Shown here: positions 29,214-41,276 of the stretch, piece by piece
How the letters are laid out: each line of letters starts with the position of its first letter
Numbering within the stretch: position 1 is the first letter of the stretch
Assembly (NCBI RefSeq): GCF_018446385.1
Contig: NC_055990.1
Location: 140,318,996-140,382,995 of the forward strand
Direction of reading: 5' to 3'
Length of the DNA: 64,000 bases
Source: Zingiber officinale
Lineage: Eukaryota; Streptophyta; Magnoliopsida; Zingiberales; Zingiberaceae
The notes under the pieces: model-generated
Seen by the model: the letters and a program-made list of their open reading frames with translations, nothing else
The model's database searches: none
What the model was told of the DNA's origin: nothing
Program-made: the position numbers and the translations under genes

Positions 29214-30381
29214 TTCGTCTGAAGTAGGCCTTCGGTTGCAATGGGTAAAGTTTCTAGTTGGATTTGATTAATCAATCAAGAGTCCAGTTGCGTTTTGTTA
29301 AACGATGAGCAAATTGTCCTGATTGTCCAAGGTGGATGGGTGCAATTTAACCTTGACACTAACTTTGCGGCGAATTGTGTTGCGCATGTGGTAAGGCAGT
29401 TTGGGCTAAATCTGGTTGCGGTGGAAAGGGATAAGTGACCTAAGGTGAAGTAGAGATTACATATCCAAAGTGTCTATCAGCTGTGGTGAACACAGTAGAG
29501 CAAGGTAGTAGGTCTTCAATACTTCTTGCGAGCCCCCTTTCATGTGCTCTTGTCCATTTTTACATGCTTCAAAAGTGAGTGTTGGAGCAATGGCGTAGCG
29601 GTAGACTCTTTTTAGTTTTTCAAACATTTAAGGATCTAGTTGGCCGTCCATTGCGACCACTTCACCATATATCCTAGTGCTAATTACTAAAAAAAAAGTG
29701 AGGGTTTATTCAATATTGTGTGCCAAATTGTTAAGATGTTTAAATGGATCCTAAACTGCCTAAACACGCTAGGGCTTCTCATTCATTGAATTTTAAACAT
29801 GTGTGCTAGATCCTCTTAATCATTTTAAAATGTACGTGTTACTCGTTTAAGTATATTCAGGGGTCACTTTACCAAGTTAATCCTCTAGTTTCATCGTCAT
29901 CCCTCTGTAAAAACTCTGGGGAGCATGAGCTGTGCATGAAGTTTGCCAAATTTATGTACAATCAAAACAAAATTTGGATTCACATCCTTTCATATAGCCC
30001 TTTTTTCTTAAAAAAATATTGAAATTGCAATGCTAATAACAGAGTTAACAGTATATATTTGTTTATCCGTGTGCGAGATGGATGGTTCAGTTTTGCAGTC
30101 CCTTCTAAAAAAATAATAATAAATAAATCAAAATGGCGCCTGCAATTTTTTTTATTGGTTGTTTAATCAAGGAGATGGACTCGAGCGATTTAACTTGTGC
30201 AAAGCAATTTCAAACCAATGACAACATTGTCTAATTAGCTGACCTCAATCTTCAGTTGAGTAAATTAAGCCAGTGATCCCACTTTCACTAGGTTTATACC
30301 CCTTAAAACAAAGTGGAGTCTTAAGATAGAACAAAGTCACACACCGACTCTAGACCTATTACCATTCAGTTGAAGCAAATG
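29214..30381. other. intergenic, with decayed repeat traces
   Basis: 29340-29410 on the plus strand can be read as NFAANCVAHVVRQFG, which resembles the end of the RNase H-like domain of plant LINE elements (RVT_3). At 29591-29601 TGGCGTAGCGG matches a tRNA-type box A, as in the head of tRNA-derived SINEs, with an A-run at 29690-29697. Both are weak. The rest is AT-rich and has no gene that I can see. Confidence 0.3.
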
Positions 30382-31731
30382 TCACTGCTTGGCGTAACTG
30401 AGAACAGCATATACCGTTTGCACCAAAGTGAGCAGGTTGAAGAAAACAGCTGCAGTGACAGCGATCGTCACCCACCGATTCGTGAAATAGTTTTGCCTCA
30501 ACCACGATAAATTCCATAGCGCCCAAAATTTGTTGGTCCTGTTTCTGCAGTGGCTCTCCACATCGTCCATTACCTCTGCAAGATAGAAATTGTCGAAGTC
30601 GACGACAGGGGCATTCGTCCTTCGGAGCTGGTTGAATATGTGAGCCACTTCTTCATCACTGTGCAGGCGGCTGACGATGATGTTATGCTTCCGGAGCACC
30701 GCCACGTCCTTGTAGGTGTTTATCAAGCAGTCCATGAACCAAACGTAAGTGGAGGCGTAATTGTCGACCACATGGCATTGCTGCTCGAAAGCGATGAGGT
30801 TCCGGAGGAGGGAGATGTTGTCATCGTTGATGAGGAGTTGAGGAATCTCCATGGATCTCTTGCTTGCGTCGAAAGTGATGTCCATGAAGTTACTGCCATT
30901 GGTCTTATTTGCAAATAGTATTCTCATTGCTTGGAGCATCTCTGCACTGGGGAAGGAAGATAAGACGGTGATAAGGGGGCTTGCCTTGTCCCGCAGCTTG
31001 CTGACAAGACTTGAATGGAAAAGATGGAGCAAATGTGCACTCGTTTGGAAGCTACTGAAGTCCGAGGTCAAGTCCGAGGTCGGAGAGAGGTTTCGGTGAA
31101 TTTGCCACATGAGAGGACGCAAGAAGAGTTCCATTAAGCTTAAGGGACGATGGTGAAGCAAATCATCCGTGCCCTCATTCAGGAGATAAAGAAGTGGACG
31201 AAGAGGGAGCTGGTTTTCGACGACCAACATATCGTTGACAATCGATGGAGCTGCCCACTTCCACGAGTACTCTTCCTTGTCAGTTCTAGTACACGCGGAT
31301 TGCTCCCGTAGAAACTCAGTTATGAAAGCGCAGTCGAGCATCAACATCGCCACGAAGTCATTGCTGGCCATGCTGATCTGCTCCGAGTAGGCACAGCGTA
31401 AATCCGCTTCCCAGTCCTTGAATCGCTCGACAATGCGATGCACTATATCCACGTCCGCGCAGCGCCTGAAAAAGTTGGAGGCATAGGGCAATTTGATTCT
31501 TTCATCCGTTGCTCGAAAGAGTTGCTTTCCATGGTGGTAGGGGCCGAGGGAAACCATCTTTGGTTCAAAAGAATCGACGTTGGTTCTGCGGATGTTCTCA
31601 GGAACTCGAAAGATAGTCGCCTGCATGCCTTTCTTCGGTATATCTGAGACCCGCCTCAGTTTCTCCTCGAAAAAACTCACCAAGAGATGCACATCTCCGC
31701 GTTCGGGGGACGGGATAGACTCATTTTCCAT
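30382..31731 (-). CDS. DUF247 (UPF0481) family membrane protein
   Basis: 449 residues, single exon, complete from ATG to stop. The N-terminal family signature is clear: IFRVPENIRR followed by SFEPKMVSLGPYHHGK at about residues 43-69. LDCAFITEFL and NDMLVVENQLPLRPLLYLL are further family landmarks (PF03140). One C-terminal transmembrane helix (TIAVTAAVFFNLLTLVQTVY, about 421-440) ends in a short tail, the usual DUF247 layout with the body outside the membrane. Biochemical function is unknown for the family; members at the grass S and Z loci act in self-incompatibility, which says nothing firm about this one. Codon use and composition are those of an ordinary host gene. It lies between two retrotransposon insertions, 1.2 kb from one and 0.4 kb from the other, and its frame is intact. 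Confidence 0.95.
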   Translation of the reverse strand: MENESIPSPERGDVHLLVSFFEEKLRRVSDIPKKGMQATIFRVPENIRRTNVDSFEPKMVSLGPYHHGKQLFRATDERIKLPYASNFFRRCADVDIVHRIVERFKDWEADLRCAYSEQISMASNDFVAMLMLDCAFITEFLREQSACTRTDKEEYSWKWAAPSIVNDMLVVENQLPLRPLLYLLNEGTDDLLHHRPLSLMELFLRPLMWQIHRNLSPTSDLTSDFSSFQTSAHLLHLFHSSLVSKLRDKASPLITVLSSFPSAEMLQAMRILFANKTNGSNFMDITFDASKRSMEIPQLLINDDNISLLRNLIAFEQQCHVVDNYASTYVWFMDCLINTYKDVAVLRKHNIIVSRLHSDEEVAHIFNQLRRTNAPVVDFDNFYLAEVMDDVESHCRNRTNKFWALWNLSWLRQNYFTNRWVTIAVTAAVFFNLLTLVQTVYAVLSYAKQ

Positions 31732-32122
31732 CTCTTAAAGTTAGACAACCTTTGATTCTAAGAAATTAAGCAAATTTAAATAGCTCGCGCATATGAATAT
31801 GCAAAATTAACTAACAAAATATAGAAAAGAAGAGAAAAGAGACGATTAAGAAGAAGAAGAACTAAAAGAAGGCAAAGCAAACAAGGATGATTAAGTAACC
31901 AGTAGGGCAGTTAGCTTCAACCTAGATCGCTTCGCTTCGCTTCGGCAACCTGCCTCGCTCGCTGCTTGGAAGAGAAGGATGAGGAGGATGGGAGGGTATC
32001 AGACTTGGGAAATGTAGCTGCATTGACTTCCATAATACACAGATCCAGATCCAGATCTGGACAATCAGTTCGTTGACTTATCATCGTTGATGTAATTACG
32101 ACGATCGTTAAATTATGTCTAC
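31732..32122 (-). promoter_or_regulatory. 5' flank of the DUF247 gene
   Basis: 391 bp upstream of the ATG. On the minus strand it has a CT-rich tract (31815-31875), typical of plant 5' leaders, and a CGAAGCGAAGCGA repeat (about 31928-31942). The solo LTR begins at 32123, so more distal promoter sequence has been displaced. Confidence 0.45.
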
Positions 32123-33731
32123 TGATCCCGTTCGGAAGCTGAGTTGGATGATGACAGGCTGCGCTATTGCTGGTATTGACGGAAAGTCACTGCGAAGCCT
32201 GGTCGATCTGGCATCCGTCAGGAGAACTTACACGAGCGGATGACGGGAGGGTGGTGACGAAGCAAGGGCCCTGCGCACACTCGGACAAGCTCCCGAGTCG
32301 TTAGAGACCAGAAATCAGGGGAAAAGTACTCGGGTCAGGCCCTCCGACGCTCAAGTCAGATACTTTTTCCCCAAAAAACACAGAGAAAGAACGAAAAGTA
32401 AGAGATTGAGTATGAAAAATGATGAGTGAGCATACCTACGTAAGGACGAAGCTTCTCTTTTTATACTGATGTGGATATTTTTGGAGTCTGACGAGTGTCA
32501 AGGAATGTCGGGTGTCAGGCCTTGTCTGGCGGTGATTGACATGGGGCATCCTCTTATAGGTCGAAGGAGGAATCTGGAGGTAACGCGCCCTAGACCATTA
32601 GCATATTCTCTGACACGCTGTGATTATTCTCTAACGGGTGGTTACGATTCTCTGACTTGCTTGTCGTGTAGTGTATGCTTGCCTCGACCTGTTAACCCTG
32701 GATTGGGTCTTCGTACTTGTCAACCCCGACCTGTGGGTATAGACCTATAGCTAACTTGTACTTGTCGTATCACAAATCTAGATCTGCATATTCAACCCTG
32801 TTCTGCACGGCTTGTCTCGTGAACTACTGACCTGCCTTGTAAGCACTGACCTGTCGTACGTTGTATAGCAACCTGTACACTTTAGTCTAGTTCTGATTAT
32901 CCTTCCTCCAGACCTGTATCCCTCAGTTCGATTCCACTTATCTTGACTCCCAACCTGTACACCTCCGTCCAATTCCGTCTGTCACGACCTGTATGCCTTG
33001 GTCTGTATTTCCCGACCTGCACGCTTTGATCCATGTATCCTGTGCCTCAAAGCTATAAGTCCTGACCTTATCCTTGGCTAGCACATCCCGACCTGCACGT
33101 TTTGATCCCTGTGTCCTGCGCCGCAAGGCTATACGTCCTGATTTGTATCCTTGGCTGTCACATCCCGACCTACACACTTTTGTCCAGGTGTCCTGTGCCG
33201 CCAGGCTATACGTCCTAACCTGTATCCTTGGCTGGCGCATCTCGACTTGCACGCTTTTGTCCAGGTGTCCTGCACCGCCAGGTTATATGTCCTGACCTGT
33301 ATCCTTGGCTGGCGCATCCCGACCTACACGTTTTGATCCATGTGTCCTGCACCGCAAGACTATAAGTCCTGACCTGTATCCTTGGCTAGCACATCCCGAC
33401 CTGTACGCTTTTGTGCCTACGTCTTGTGCCGCAAGGCTATAAGTCCTGACCTATATCCTTGCTTCCGAGTTCTTACTCTATGTGTAGGCCTCACCTCGGA
33501 TTAACACTTGTGCTTGACCAGGACCATCTTATAACTCGACCCTTCAATCTCCACGTAGGTCGGATTATTGACCTCCATGTAGGCAAGAGTCTTGACCACC
33601 ACGTAGGCCTGACTTTTGACCGCTCTGTAAGCTTGACTTTTGACTGTCACGCGAGCTTGACTTCTGGCCATCCCAAGGGCTTGACTTCCGATCACGTCAT
33701 CTCCCTAATCCCACTATCATGCACCGTATCA
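32123..33731 (-). mobile_element. solo LTR of gypsy-like family, TSD TCTAC
   Basis: The reverse complement matches 15298-17045: TGATACGGTGC at the high end, ACGGGATCA at the low end, and six copies of the 75-78 bp repeat between. TCTAC stands on both sides (32118-32122 and 33732-33736). No internal sequence is present, so it arose by LTR-LTR recombination. Its TATA box (32458-32465) points toward the DUF247 gene. Confidence 0.93.
33030..33465. repeat. 75-78 bp tandem repeat in solo LTR, six copies
   Basis: Units contain CCGCAAGGCTATAAGTCCTG, ACCTGTATCCTTGGCT and CATCCCGACC, the reverse complement of the array at 15500-16320. The copy number has diverged (six against about eleven). Confidence 0.92.
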
Positions 33732-33736
33732 TCTAC

Positions 33737-36588
33737 TATTGTTAATCTACTTTATCAGGTTAGCTTATTCTTTTAATAAGAAAATTAAGATCGAGACAAA
33801 GATCATATCCAAGTCCATCAACTTTGTCAATGCTTCTCGTTGCCCTTGAGTTCACCTCGTGTCGGGCCTCCAGGCCCTTTAATGCACTAAAGCCTTGGGT
33901 CATCCTAAGAGTATACTTTGAGACATGTCTTTGAAACCTCAGATGTACTAAACTCAATCATTTGCATCACATATCATCCTTCTTACCTTATTTTTCATTT
34001 CAAAAAATGCCTCGTGTCAAACCTTTGATACCTTAAATGTACTCAACTTCGTAAGCTTACTTCTCATGTTATCCTTCTTCCCTCACCTTCCAAGTCCGCT
34101 TAGACTCATCTAAACTGAAGTAACCAACTCTATCATGTCTACTCATCCAACAAACTAATTACCCAACCACATTAAGTCACCGAACTCTCTAAACTCCTAT
34201 GTGCACTATTTAAAATTTCTACACACTCGATCTATACGTCATAAACACAAGCTAAAGTTAAATATAACTTAAAATCTTTGTTAAATATATCAAAATCATC
34301 ATTTTTTTAACATAATAGTCCCACATTCAGCGTAAGATGAATTAGGCACCTCATGGTCAAAGCCAAAAATACACTACTATGTATTTGCCCCCACCATAAA
34401 CTAGTCCTAAACACCCCTAAATAATTCAACTAAATTATTGCCAACAACATAGATACTTGACAAAATGATCTTGAGGCATAAATAAATAAATGTAGAGGTG
34501 AGCAAATAAAAATTCCAACCAAGCAAGTGTCCTAGATGATACGAAATGGCGTTTAACAAGTTTGTTTTTGCAAGAATAGTTTATGTCCTTGGGCATTTTT
34601 AAATACGAGGGCAAATATGGATATTAACCAATTTTATTATTAAAAAAAAAGCGATAAATGTCACAACTTCCTTAGATGAGACTCAGCGGACATAGACTAG
34701 GGGCCACTTATCTAAGCTCATAAGATTAATTTTTGTATACGTTCACAAGTTATCATGTAAAACTAAATTGGATTTTAATGATCTACTTAAATGACATTCC
34801 ATCAAGACATAATGGAGTTTATAGTCCAAAATCATCCTAATCACTAGCATGGAGGTCCAATGGTACCCACACCATCACATAATAACCCTTTTTAATGCCT
34901 CACAATGCCTAACATTTAGATACACTCTAATACCAATTGTTATGGTTACTCAGGAAATGTGTAACTCAAATTAACAATAGTTCATTTATCTAATCTGCTA
35001 AATTCATCTAAACAAAGTGACAACAACAATTTATTGGAAGAAATAGGAGAGGATGAAATGCAATTTTATGAACATTTAACAAATAAACAGCAAAATTTCA
35101 TGACTTGTGAGGGAAACAGCATCAGCTACTCCCCAGATCAAGAACCAATGTCCCATGAAGCATTCCAATTAAAAGATGAGGGGAAACATGATCAACTTTC
35201 ATTGGACTAATTTGACAAATAAGTCCATCGATTCAAGATTTTCGATTAGGGCAACCAAATGATCATTATGACAACATTTCCAAAGCATGGTGGAACATTT
35301 AGCTCATTGATTCAATAGTCATTTATATCACTGCTGTGACAAAATGCGTTCATCAGAGGATGTGGATTGACTGGAAACTTAGTACCTGTATCAGCTATTC
35401 ATCATTGTCAATGAAAACACATTTGAATTCTTAGTTATCGCATGATAGTTGCCGTTCATCCATAGTACCAAACCAAATGCCAGTTCACAGTCATCCTGGT
35501 TGTAGAATTACTATGAAGAAAATTTTAAGCAACTTACTCCAAAGACAGAGTAGGGATTAACAACTCAATGACGATGATCATTAATGTTAAGGCTTTGGAT
35601 GACAAGAACTTGGATGTATCAAGCATTTTCCTCGTGCTCAGACAAAAATGGTAGTGCATGTGAATGATAGCTCTCTCATCTCTTGAATCCCCGTTATACC
35701 ATTATTTGAAATTACAGAAGATAGTGAACTAGTTTTGATCAAACCGTCCTGTCGCTTGAGCATTTGCCAGTGATGGTTTTTTTCAGAAACTAGCCAATTA
35801 CTGGATAGATTGAAGTTTCTTGAGTAAAGCATCAAATATGACACTTTAGGTCTCCATCTCAGGCAGGAAGACAGCAAATACTACACACCTAGGCAAACAA
35901 AGTAACTGGTTACCACTAATGGAGGAAACAATTAGTTAACAAAAGTATTGTAAAATTCAAAAAGAAATAATTTTGGGATATCATGGAACCGTTTATGAGT
36001 TTCAAAATGCAGGACTCATGAATCCCGGGACTTGATGGAAGAAAATTGTGTAGTAGATCTACATTGGCACTATTAAACAAGATTATGAACTGACAAACTA
36101 TAAGGTCACCAAAATTGTGCCAATTATCTTTTTCATGTGACATAGTGGCAGGCCAAGAAAAAGGAAAGGAAAAAAATGAAAGAGAATCATTTTTGTGTAA
36201 TTAAGTTATTATGTGTTTTACTTATTACCCGGTTTAGAAAAAGTTGAGCAGAAAAATGTTGCAGAGTTCTCAGTAAACTCCTCAAAGTAGGAAATACAAC
36301 AGATCAGTTAGCTTTGCATGAGGATATGACTTCCAAAATCTATCATAGCAAAGAGATTAATTCCATTCTATGGAAAAACATTGATCAGTATATGTAAAGT
36401 TACTTCATAAATATCTTTTGCCTTCAGAAATAATATGCTGATTAATCTCTCCATGTTCTAGGAAATACAAATTCTATGAATACTAAGAAAATCTGTAAAG
36501 GTGATGAAAACAGATCACGCAGTCAAACGGTGGGCAATTGACTTACTGCTTTTGTTTTACAAAAATGTGTGGTTGAAACCATCGAGAA
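33737..36588. other. intergenic region 3' of the remorin gene
   Basis: 2.85 kb of AT-rich sequence without a convincing gene on either strand. The part nearest 36588 will include the remorin 3' UTR. I see no clear transposon ends in it. Confidence 0.5.
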
Positions 36589-36792
36589 CTAGAAGGCATG
36601 GCACGTGAAGCATCCACTGAAAGAACCGATCTGGCCGTTCTTGCGGAAGTGTGAAGCCTTTTTATTTCTCATAACCTGGTTTTCTTGAAATGCAGCCACA
36701 TCACTTCTCATCTCCTGAGCTTTACTCTGTGCCAATCTAAGCTTATTCAAAATTTTCTCCATCGAGGAAGATCTTTTCTTTTCTAGCTTCAT
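36589..36792 (-). CDS. remorin exon 4 (C-terminus)
   Basis: 204 bp with stop. Acceptor CATAACAG|ATG; reads MKLEKKRSSSMEKILNKLRL onward, with basic NKKASHFRKNGQIG and final CFTCHAF. Confidence 0.95.
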   Translation of the reverse strand: MKLEKKRSSSMEKILNKLRLAQSKAQEMRSDVAAFQENQVMRNKKASHFRKNGQIGSFSGCFTCHAF

Positions 36793-39700
36793 CTGTTATG
36801 ACAAATAGTGGCTTCTAATTGTGAAAGTATTCAATCAAAATTGTATGCAAATTTAAATTGAGAAACTTGGCAGAAAAAATTAGGGACAAGAAGTAGCTGT
36901 TTGAATTCTATGGAACCTCTAGTTTTCTGATCTCTGCCTCAGCTTTTGCCTTTTGCAGGTTTTCCCATGCAGTGATCTTGGCCTCCTCTCTCTTTTTCCT
37001 TTCAAATATTTTCCAAAGTAAAAGATGTGAACATATGATAATTATACATCAAAAAGACAAGATCAAGTACCCTATTCAAAATGATCATCACATCATCATC
37101 AAGCCTGTTTGTCCAAACTATTAGAGCTATCACTACTTGAAATTACGTATCTGCTAGTTTATAATTTTTATACAAAGACACAATTATCAAGCAGGTATCA
37201 TGGATATGAATTAAATGGCACTAATTAAAAGGATTAGCCATATTGATATGGTCAACTATCCTCTTCAAACAATTAAGGCTTGCTTAAGAGAAACAACATT
37301 TTTCATGTTAATCATTGTCATGATTATCTAGTTAGTTATAATTCTCAACCAGTCAATCGGTGTACTAGTCTTGTGCAGACGTGCATCTATAATTCAGTTA
37401 TTCCTCAAAATAATTTGCATATGTAAAATGTTCATCAACTTCAGAGAACAACAAACTAAAAGATAAAGAAAGAATTACTCTGAAATAGAATTTGCCGTCT
37501 TGCTAACATCCCAAGCACAAGTTTTTCCCTCAGTTTTCTTCCACCTTATGATTCTTGGTGACTGCCTGTTGGAGTCTTGTGCTGTGTGTTTCCTGGACCA
37601 CCTGGTTACAGTAACACTGTCATCTACCTGCACATCCCTGACCTCAAGCTTTGAAAAGTGGCTAGCTAGCTCCTCAATTGCAGAAGCTGAGGCAGAGGAG
37701 GGGGAAGAAGGTTTTTCTCTGGGAGAGGAGGAAGTGCTTCCATCTGTGCTCATCTGAGTTGCAACATCCTTCCTTAAAATTGAAGAGGAGATCATAGATG
37801 CTGCTTCTCTGCTACAGTCAAACTTGCCATCTGCATAGTGATCCAAAGATGATTTGGTGAAGTGAAGAGCTAGATGTGATAGTTGATTCTCATTCCACCA
37901 TCACAAACAGCATAATACTGCTTAACTGGTAAAAACTATCGAAATAGGAGAACAAAAGTGTAGTAGGATTTCTTCAATATGTAACATATGCACGAGTATG
38001 TTATAGGCAATTGTAGTACCATCGAATATAGACATGAACAACTATTTTACGAGTATACCATGGTAAATCAATTTCTTGAGTAAATGAGAAATTAATCTCC
38101 AAAACTATTCAAGTTACGAAGGGTTGGTCTGAAATTTATCGAACGAAGGTATTGGCTTGTACATGAGTGAGGTCCATGGATGTGAATGCACGAACACTAA
38201 CTCGAGTGTGTACAAGTGTTAATTCTTATGAAACTGATAATGTGTGAAATTGGCTAACATTATGAGATCAATTCCGGAAATTAGGCTACAAAGGGAAGCT
38301 GTCACATTTAATTGGGGATTAAAACTTAATCTCAATTAAATATAATTAATTAATCTTAATTAATTAATTCACAAAACTTCTTTGCATAGCTGAAATAGCA
38401 TGCACAGTGCTCAAAACTCTAAACAACAAAAATTGAGGAACAGAAGGATGCGTCTTTGTCTTGTGCATTTAGAAGTGATCACCCATCTTCCTCATCTGCA
38501 CACTCTCGCATGACTAATGAGAAATCGTGTTGATCAACATGCCTCATATGAAACAAAATCCTCAAAGAATACCACATGCGGTACTACTTGAAATTTGCAC
38601 GCTTTCAACAAACATGGATTTTGGTACTTAGCGCACGTGTTGAGTGTTTCGGCACAGAAACCACAGCTTCATGGTGTCAATTTCATGAGGATGCACACAT
38701 TGAAATAGAAATGGGCAAATGCTCCTCTCCTTAACTATCACATCAAGGGATATAGTGAGTAGACAGCGGACACAATCCATGTAATCCAATCAATCCTAAC
38801 CCGTGTGATTTCATAGTGACAACGAGAAAATGAATTAAAATAGTTTTGGGAAAAAAAAACTTTTTGGAATTATCTTATCTTCCCACAATTAGAAGAAACT
38901 ATTCATCCTTCTAGATAAATACTATTCTTTTGCTCAAGCACTCAAGTGGTGAATTCTCCTTTGAGGTTCTCTAATTTTCTTCTCATCTCTACACACTTAC
39001 CCAAATTTTGAAAGTTTGCCAGAACTCAAAATTCACAGTACTTCTATTTTAAGTTAAAGGCCATTGTATCTTTGTAAATGATTGTTAATAAACCATAAAC
39101 ACTTGAGCAAGACAATTTCATCTTAGAGAAAGGATCCACCCTCTCTTAACCTTAATATCTCTATTTGAAGGGATAAAAGTTTACCCAAAAAGTGTCTCAA
39201 CATACATAGAAATGATTTGACGACTAACAATATTAAGTGATTGACGATATTAAGTCAGTGAGGATGCTATTGGAAGTGTGTCGAGGATTTAAAAAGAAAT
39301 GATCTATGTCACCATACCAATGCTCCACCTATTCGAGCTGTTGACTTATCGGGACCTAACTAACCAAACCCAACCCTGTTGGATTAATCTCAACACCACC
39401 AACAACATTAGGCAATAAACATGGCAATAACTGCAGCAGCATGGCAGAATAACATGACCGAGCTAACAGAAAGCATACAGTAACAGACAGTTATACCACC
39501 AAACTTCTTTAAAAAGAAAAAAAAAGAAGTAACTTAACATTCAAAACCAACCTGAGTATTGAACCTTTCTTCCAATGATCAGACCAGCTACTATATTTTC
39601 TACATTAACTTGTCAAGTTTCTGTACTTATGTGTCTTGTGCTCAAGGAATTAAACATGAAATAAAATGAAGCTTATATGAAACATGAAACATGCAATATG

Positions 39701-41138
39701 ATTTTTTGCAACTGTAGCAGCAGAAGAATCAGCAGACTTAACATGTATTGTTTCTGAGTTGTTCCAAGGAATCAAGCATGCAATACATAAAAGATGAAGA
39801 GAAATTTGAAAAGAACAAGTGAATTCTCCATGCCTATACAAACAAATGGGGGAATGGCATGAGATTATACAGTAGACAAGCTATGATTTTAGAATATCAT
39901 GCTAGATGCTGAGTGAAGCTCTATGAAAAAACATGAACTGGAAGAAGAAATCATAGCCCAGTATACAGATTGGTCTGCTAGTGTACACCAGGTTTGCAAA
40001 TAGCTATATTTGCTTAGTTTTCTATAAAAAAAGACTTAAAATGCAGTAGAAATATAGCAGGAGAGAAAAAAGGGCATTTAATTGATTGATACAGAGTATA
40101 ATAAACTGAAATAGTAATTAGAAATGTATCTCAGAAATTATTTATATGCAAACATCTCATAATTGCCATGTTGTTAGGGTTAATCGGATTACAAAATGGA
40201 AGTCTAGTACTAACCAGATCGCCTGATTTGAGTCAAAATCTAACTACTATGAAAGTCTGCAGCCATTAAGATTTCAAACAACTTAGAAAACAATATCTCA
40301 TGTTGTGGTTAGACAGACACAAGATTGGATAGAGTGTAAGATATTAATTGCTCGTCGAGGAATTTTCGAGTTTGTTAAAGTTGCAATAAAAGTAAAAAAC
40401 ATAATTAGTAGTAGCAAATAACCGGATGGAGTTTTAACATTGTATTATACCCTGAGAACTGGGAATGGAGGACGATGACTCGATAAGATTATCTGACCAA
40501 CCATGGACACTAGCAGATCGGAACATGGAAGGCTCCCCAGTGGTAGAATTAGCTTTTCCATCCCCTTCCATAGCACCACCAACTAGTCCTATTCCTCCTC
40601 TGCAGTTTCCTCTTCCTCTACCACCATTGCCAGAAAACCCCCGTTCTGGAATAAGAACTCCAGCTAGGAACGGCGAGTTCGCCGCAAAATTCCCAACCCT
40701 GCCACTGTCAAAACAAGGTACTAGCGGCGAAGCCAATGAATAGTTGCTGCCTCTTAGTCCAAGCCCCGCCGGAGGACCAAGCGGTCCACTCTTTGACTTG
40801 GGACGCCGGTGATGCGATTGAACAAACGGCCTTCCAACTCCATCACCTGAGACGGGACTAAAAATCCATCTCTCTGCATCCTCCCATTTGGAGGGTAAAG
40901 CCCTTCCATTAGCAAACTGCAAGAGGACGCCGCCGCCACCATACCTCCGGTTGTTATGCGCCGGCAGAGGCACTCGCTCTGAACACCACCCCTTCTGATA
41001 CGCTGCCGCCCCAGCGCCGTGCCGGTAGGTGGGCGTTCCGGGGCTTGTGAACGTGCCCGATCTGCTCCGAGACGAGGCGGCGGAGCTCTTCTTCATCTCT
41101 GCTGCTACGCCGCTAGTGGGGGCCAGAGGCCAGAGCAT
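36589..41138 (-). CDS. remorin family protein, long N-terminal form, four exons
   Basis: Exons on the minus strand: 41138 (or further upstream) to 40451, 37869-37479, 36998-36917 and 36792-36589. All junctions are GT-AG and the frame is kept (phases 1, 2, 0). The N-terminal exon has RSGTFTSPGTPTYRHG, KWEDAERWIFSPVSGDG, RRPKSKSGPLGPP and GRVGNFAANSPFLAGVL, blocks conserved in the long plant remorins. Exons 3-4 form the Remorin_C domain (KITAWENLQKAKAEAEIRK, then MEKILNKLRLAQSKAQEM), a coiled coil, and end CFTCHAF, a Cys-bearing tail suited to S-acylation and plasma-membrane anchoring. Remorins organise membrane nanodomains and act in signalling and defence. The start is uncertain: the first in-frame ATG is at 41138, but an acceptor-like CCAG stands at about 41232 and a 5' exon may exist. 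Intron 1 (2.58 kb) holds an old LTR. Confidence 0.9.
36917..36998 (-). CDS. remorin exon 3
   Basis: 82 bp. Acceptor TTTGAAAG|G; reads KKREEAKITAWENLQKAKAE, then AEIRKLE, the first half of the Remorin_C coiled coil. Donor GAG|GTTCCA. Confidence 0.92.
37479..37869 (-). CDS. remorin exon 2
   Basis: 391 bp. Begins after CACATCTAG, completes the split codon and reads LHFTKSSLDHYADGKF through RKDVATQMSTDGS and the Ser/Pro-rich part to KTANSIS. The donor is CAGA|GTAATT. The phase (2) fits exon 3. Confidence 0.87.
38012..39411 (+). mobile_element. old solo LTR in remorin intron 1
   Basis: Diverged relative of the LTRs at 17753-18761 and 20813-21797: it shares the start region around AAATCAATTTCTTGAGT-AATGAGAAATTAAT, the CTCAAGTGGTGAATTCTCC block and the end AATCTCAACACC-CCAACA. 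TAGGCAAT stands on both sides (38004-38011 and 39409-39416) and contains the probable duplication; the exact ends are uncertain by a few bases. No internal region is present. It lies antisense to the remorin gene. Confidence 0.72.
40451..41138 (-). CDS. remorin exon 1 (N-terminal region)
   Basis: Ser/Gly/Arg-rich, probably disordered. It ends IPSSQ plus one base at the donor CAGG|GTATAA. In-frame codons go on upstream of the ATG (RSGTDLKPLLCPVESRG) to about 41231, next to a CCAG acceptor-like site. Confidence 0.82.
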
Positions 41139-41276
41139 CGGCTCTCTGCCCGCCGAAATCGAGCGAGACGGACTACCTCCGCCGCGGCTTTCTACTGGGC
41201 AAAGCAGCGGCTTCAGATCTGTACCGCTACGTCTGGCATTGTGCGAGAACCAGAAGCAAAGTTCGAAACTTGACAA

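Noticed and set aside
29581..29660. Possible tRNA gene or SINE (TGGCGTAGCGG as box A)
   Set aside because: No convincing box B at the right distance and no cloverleaf that I can fold; kept only as a weak trace in the intergenic note.
30550..30918. 122-codon plus-strand frame
   Set aside because: Antisense shadow of the DUF247 gene, without a domain of its own.
40465..40743. 92-codon plus-strand frame
   Set aside because: It is the reverse of remorin exon 1, whose minus-strand frame has conserved remorin blocks and splice sites.
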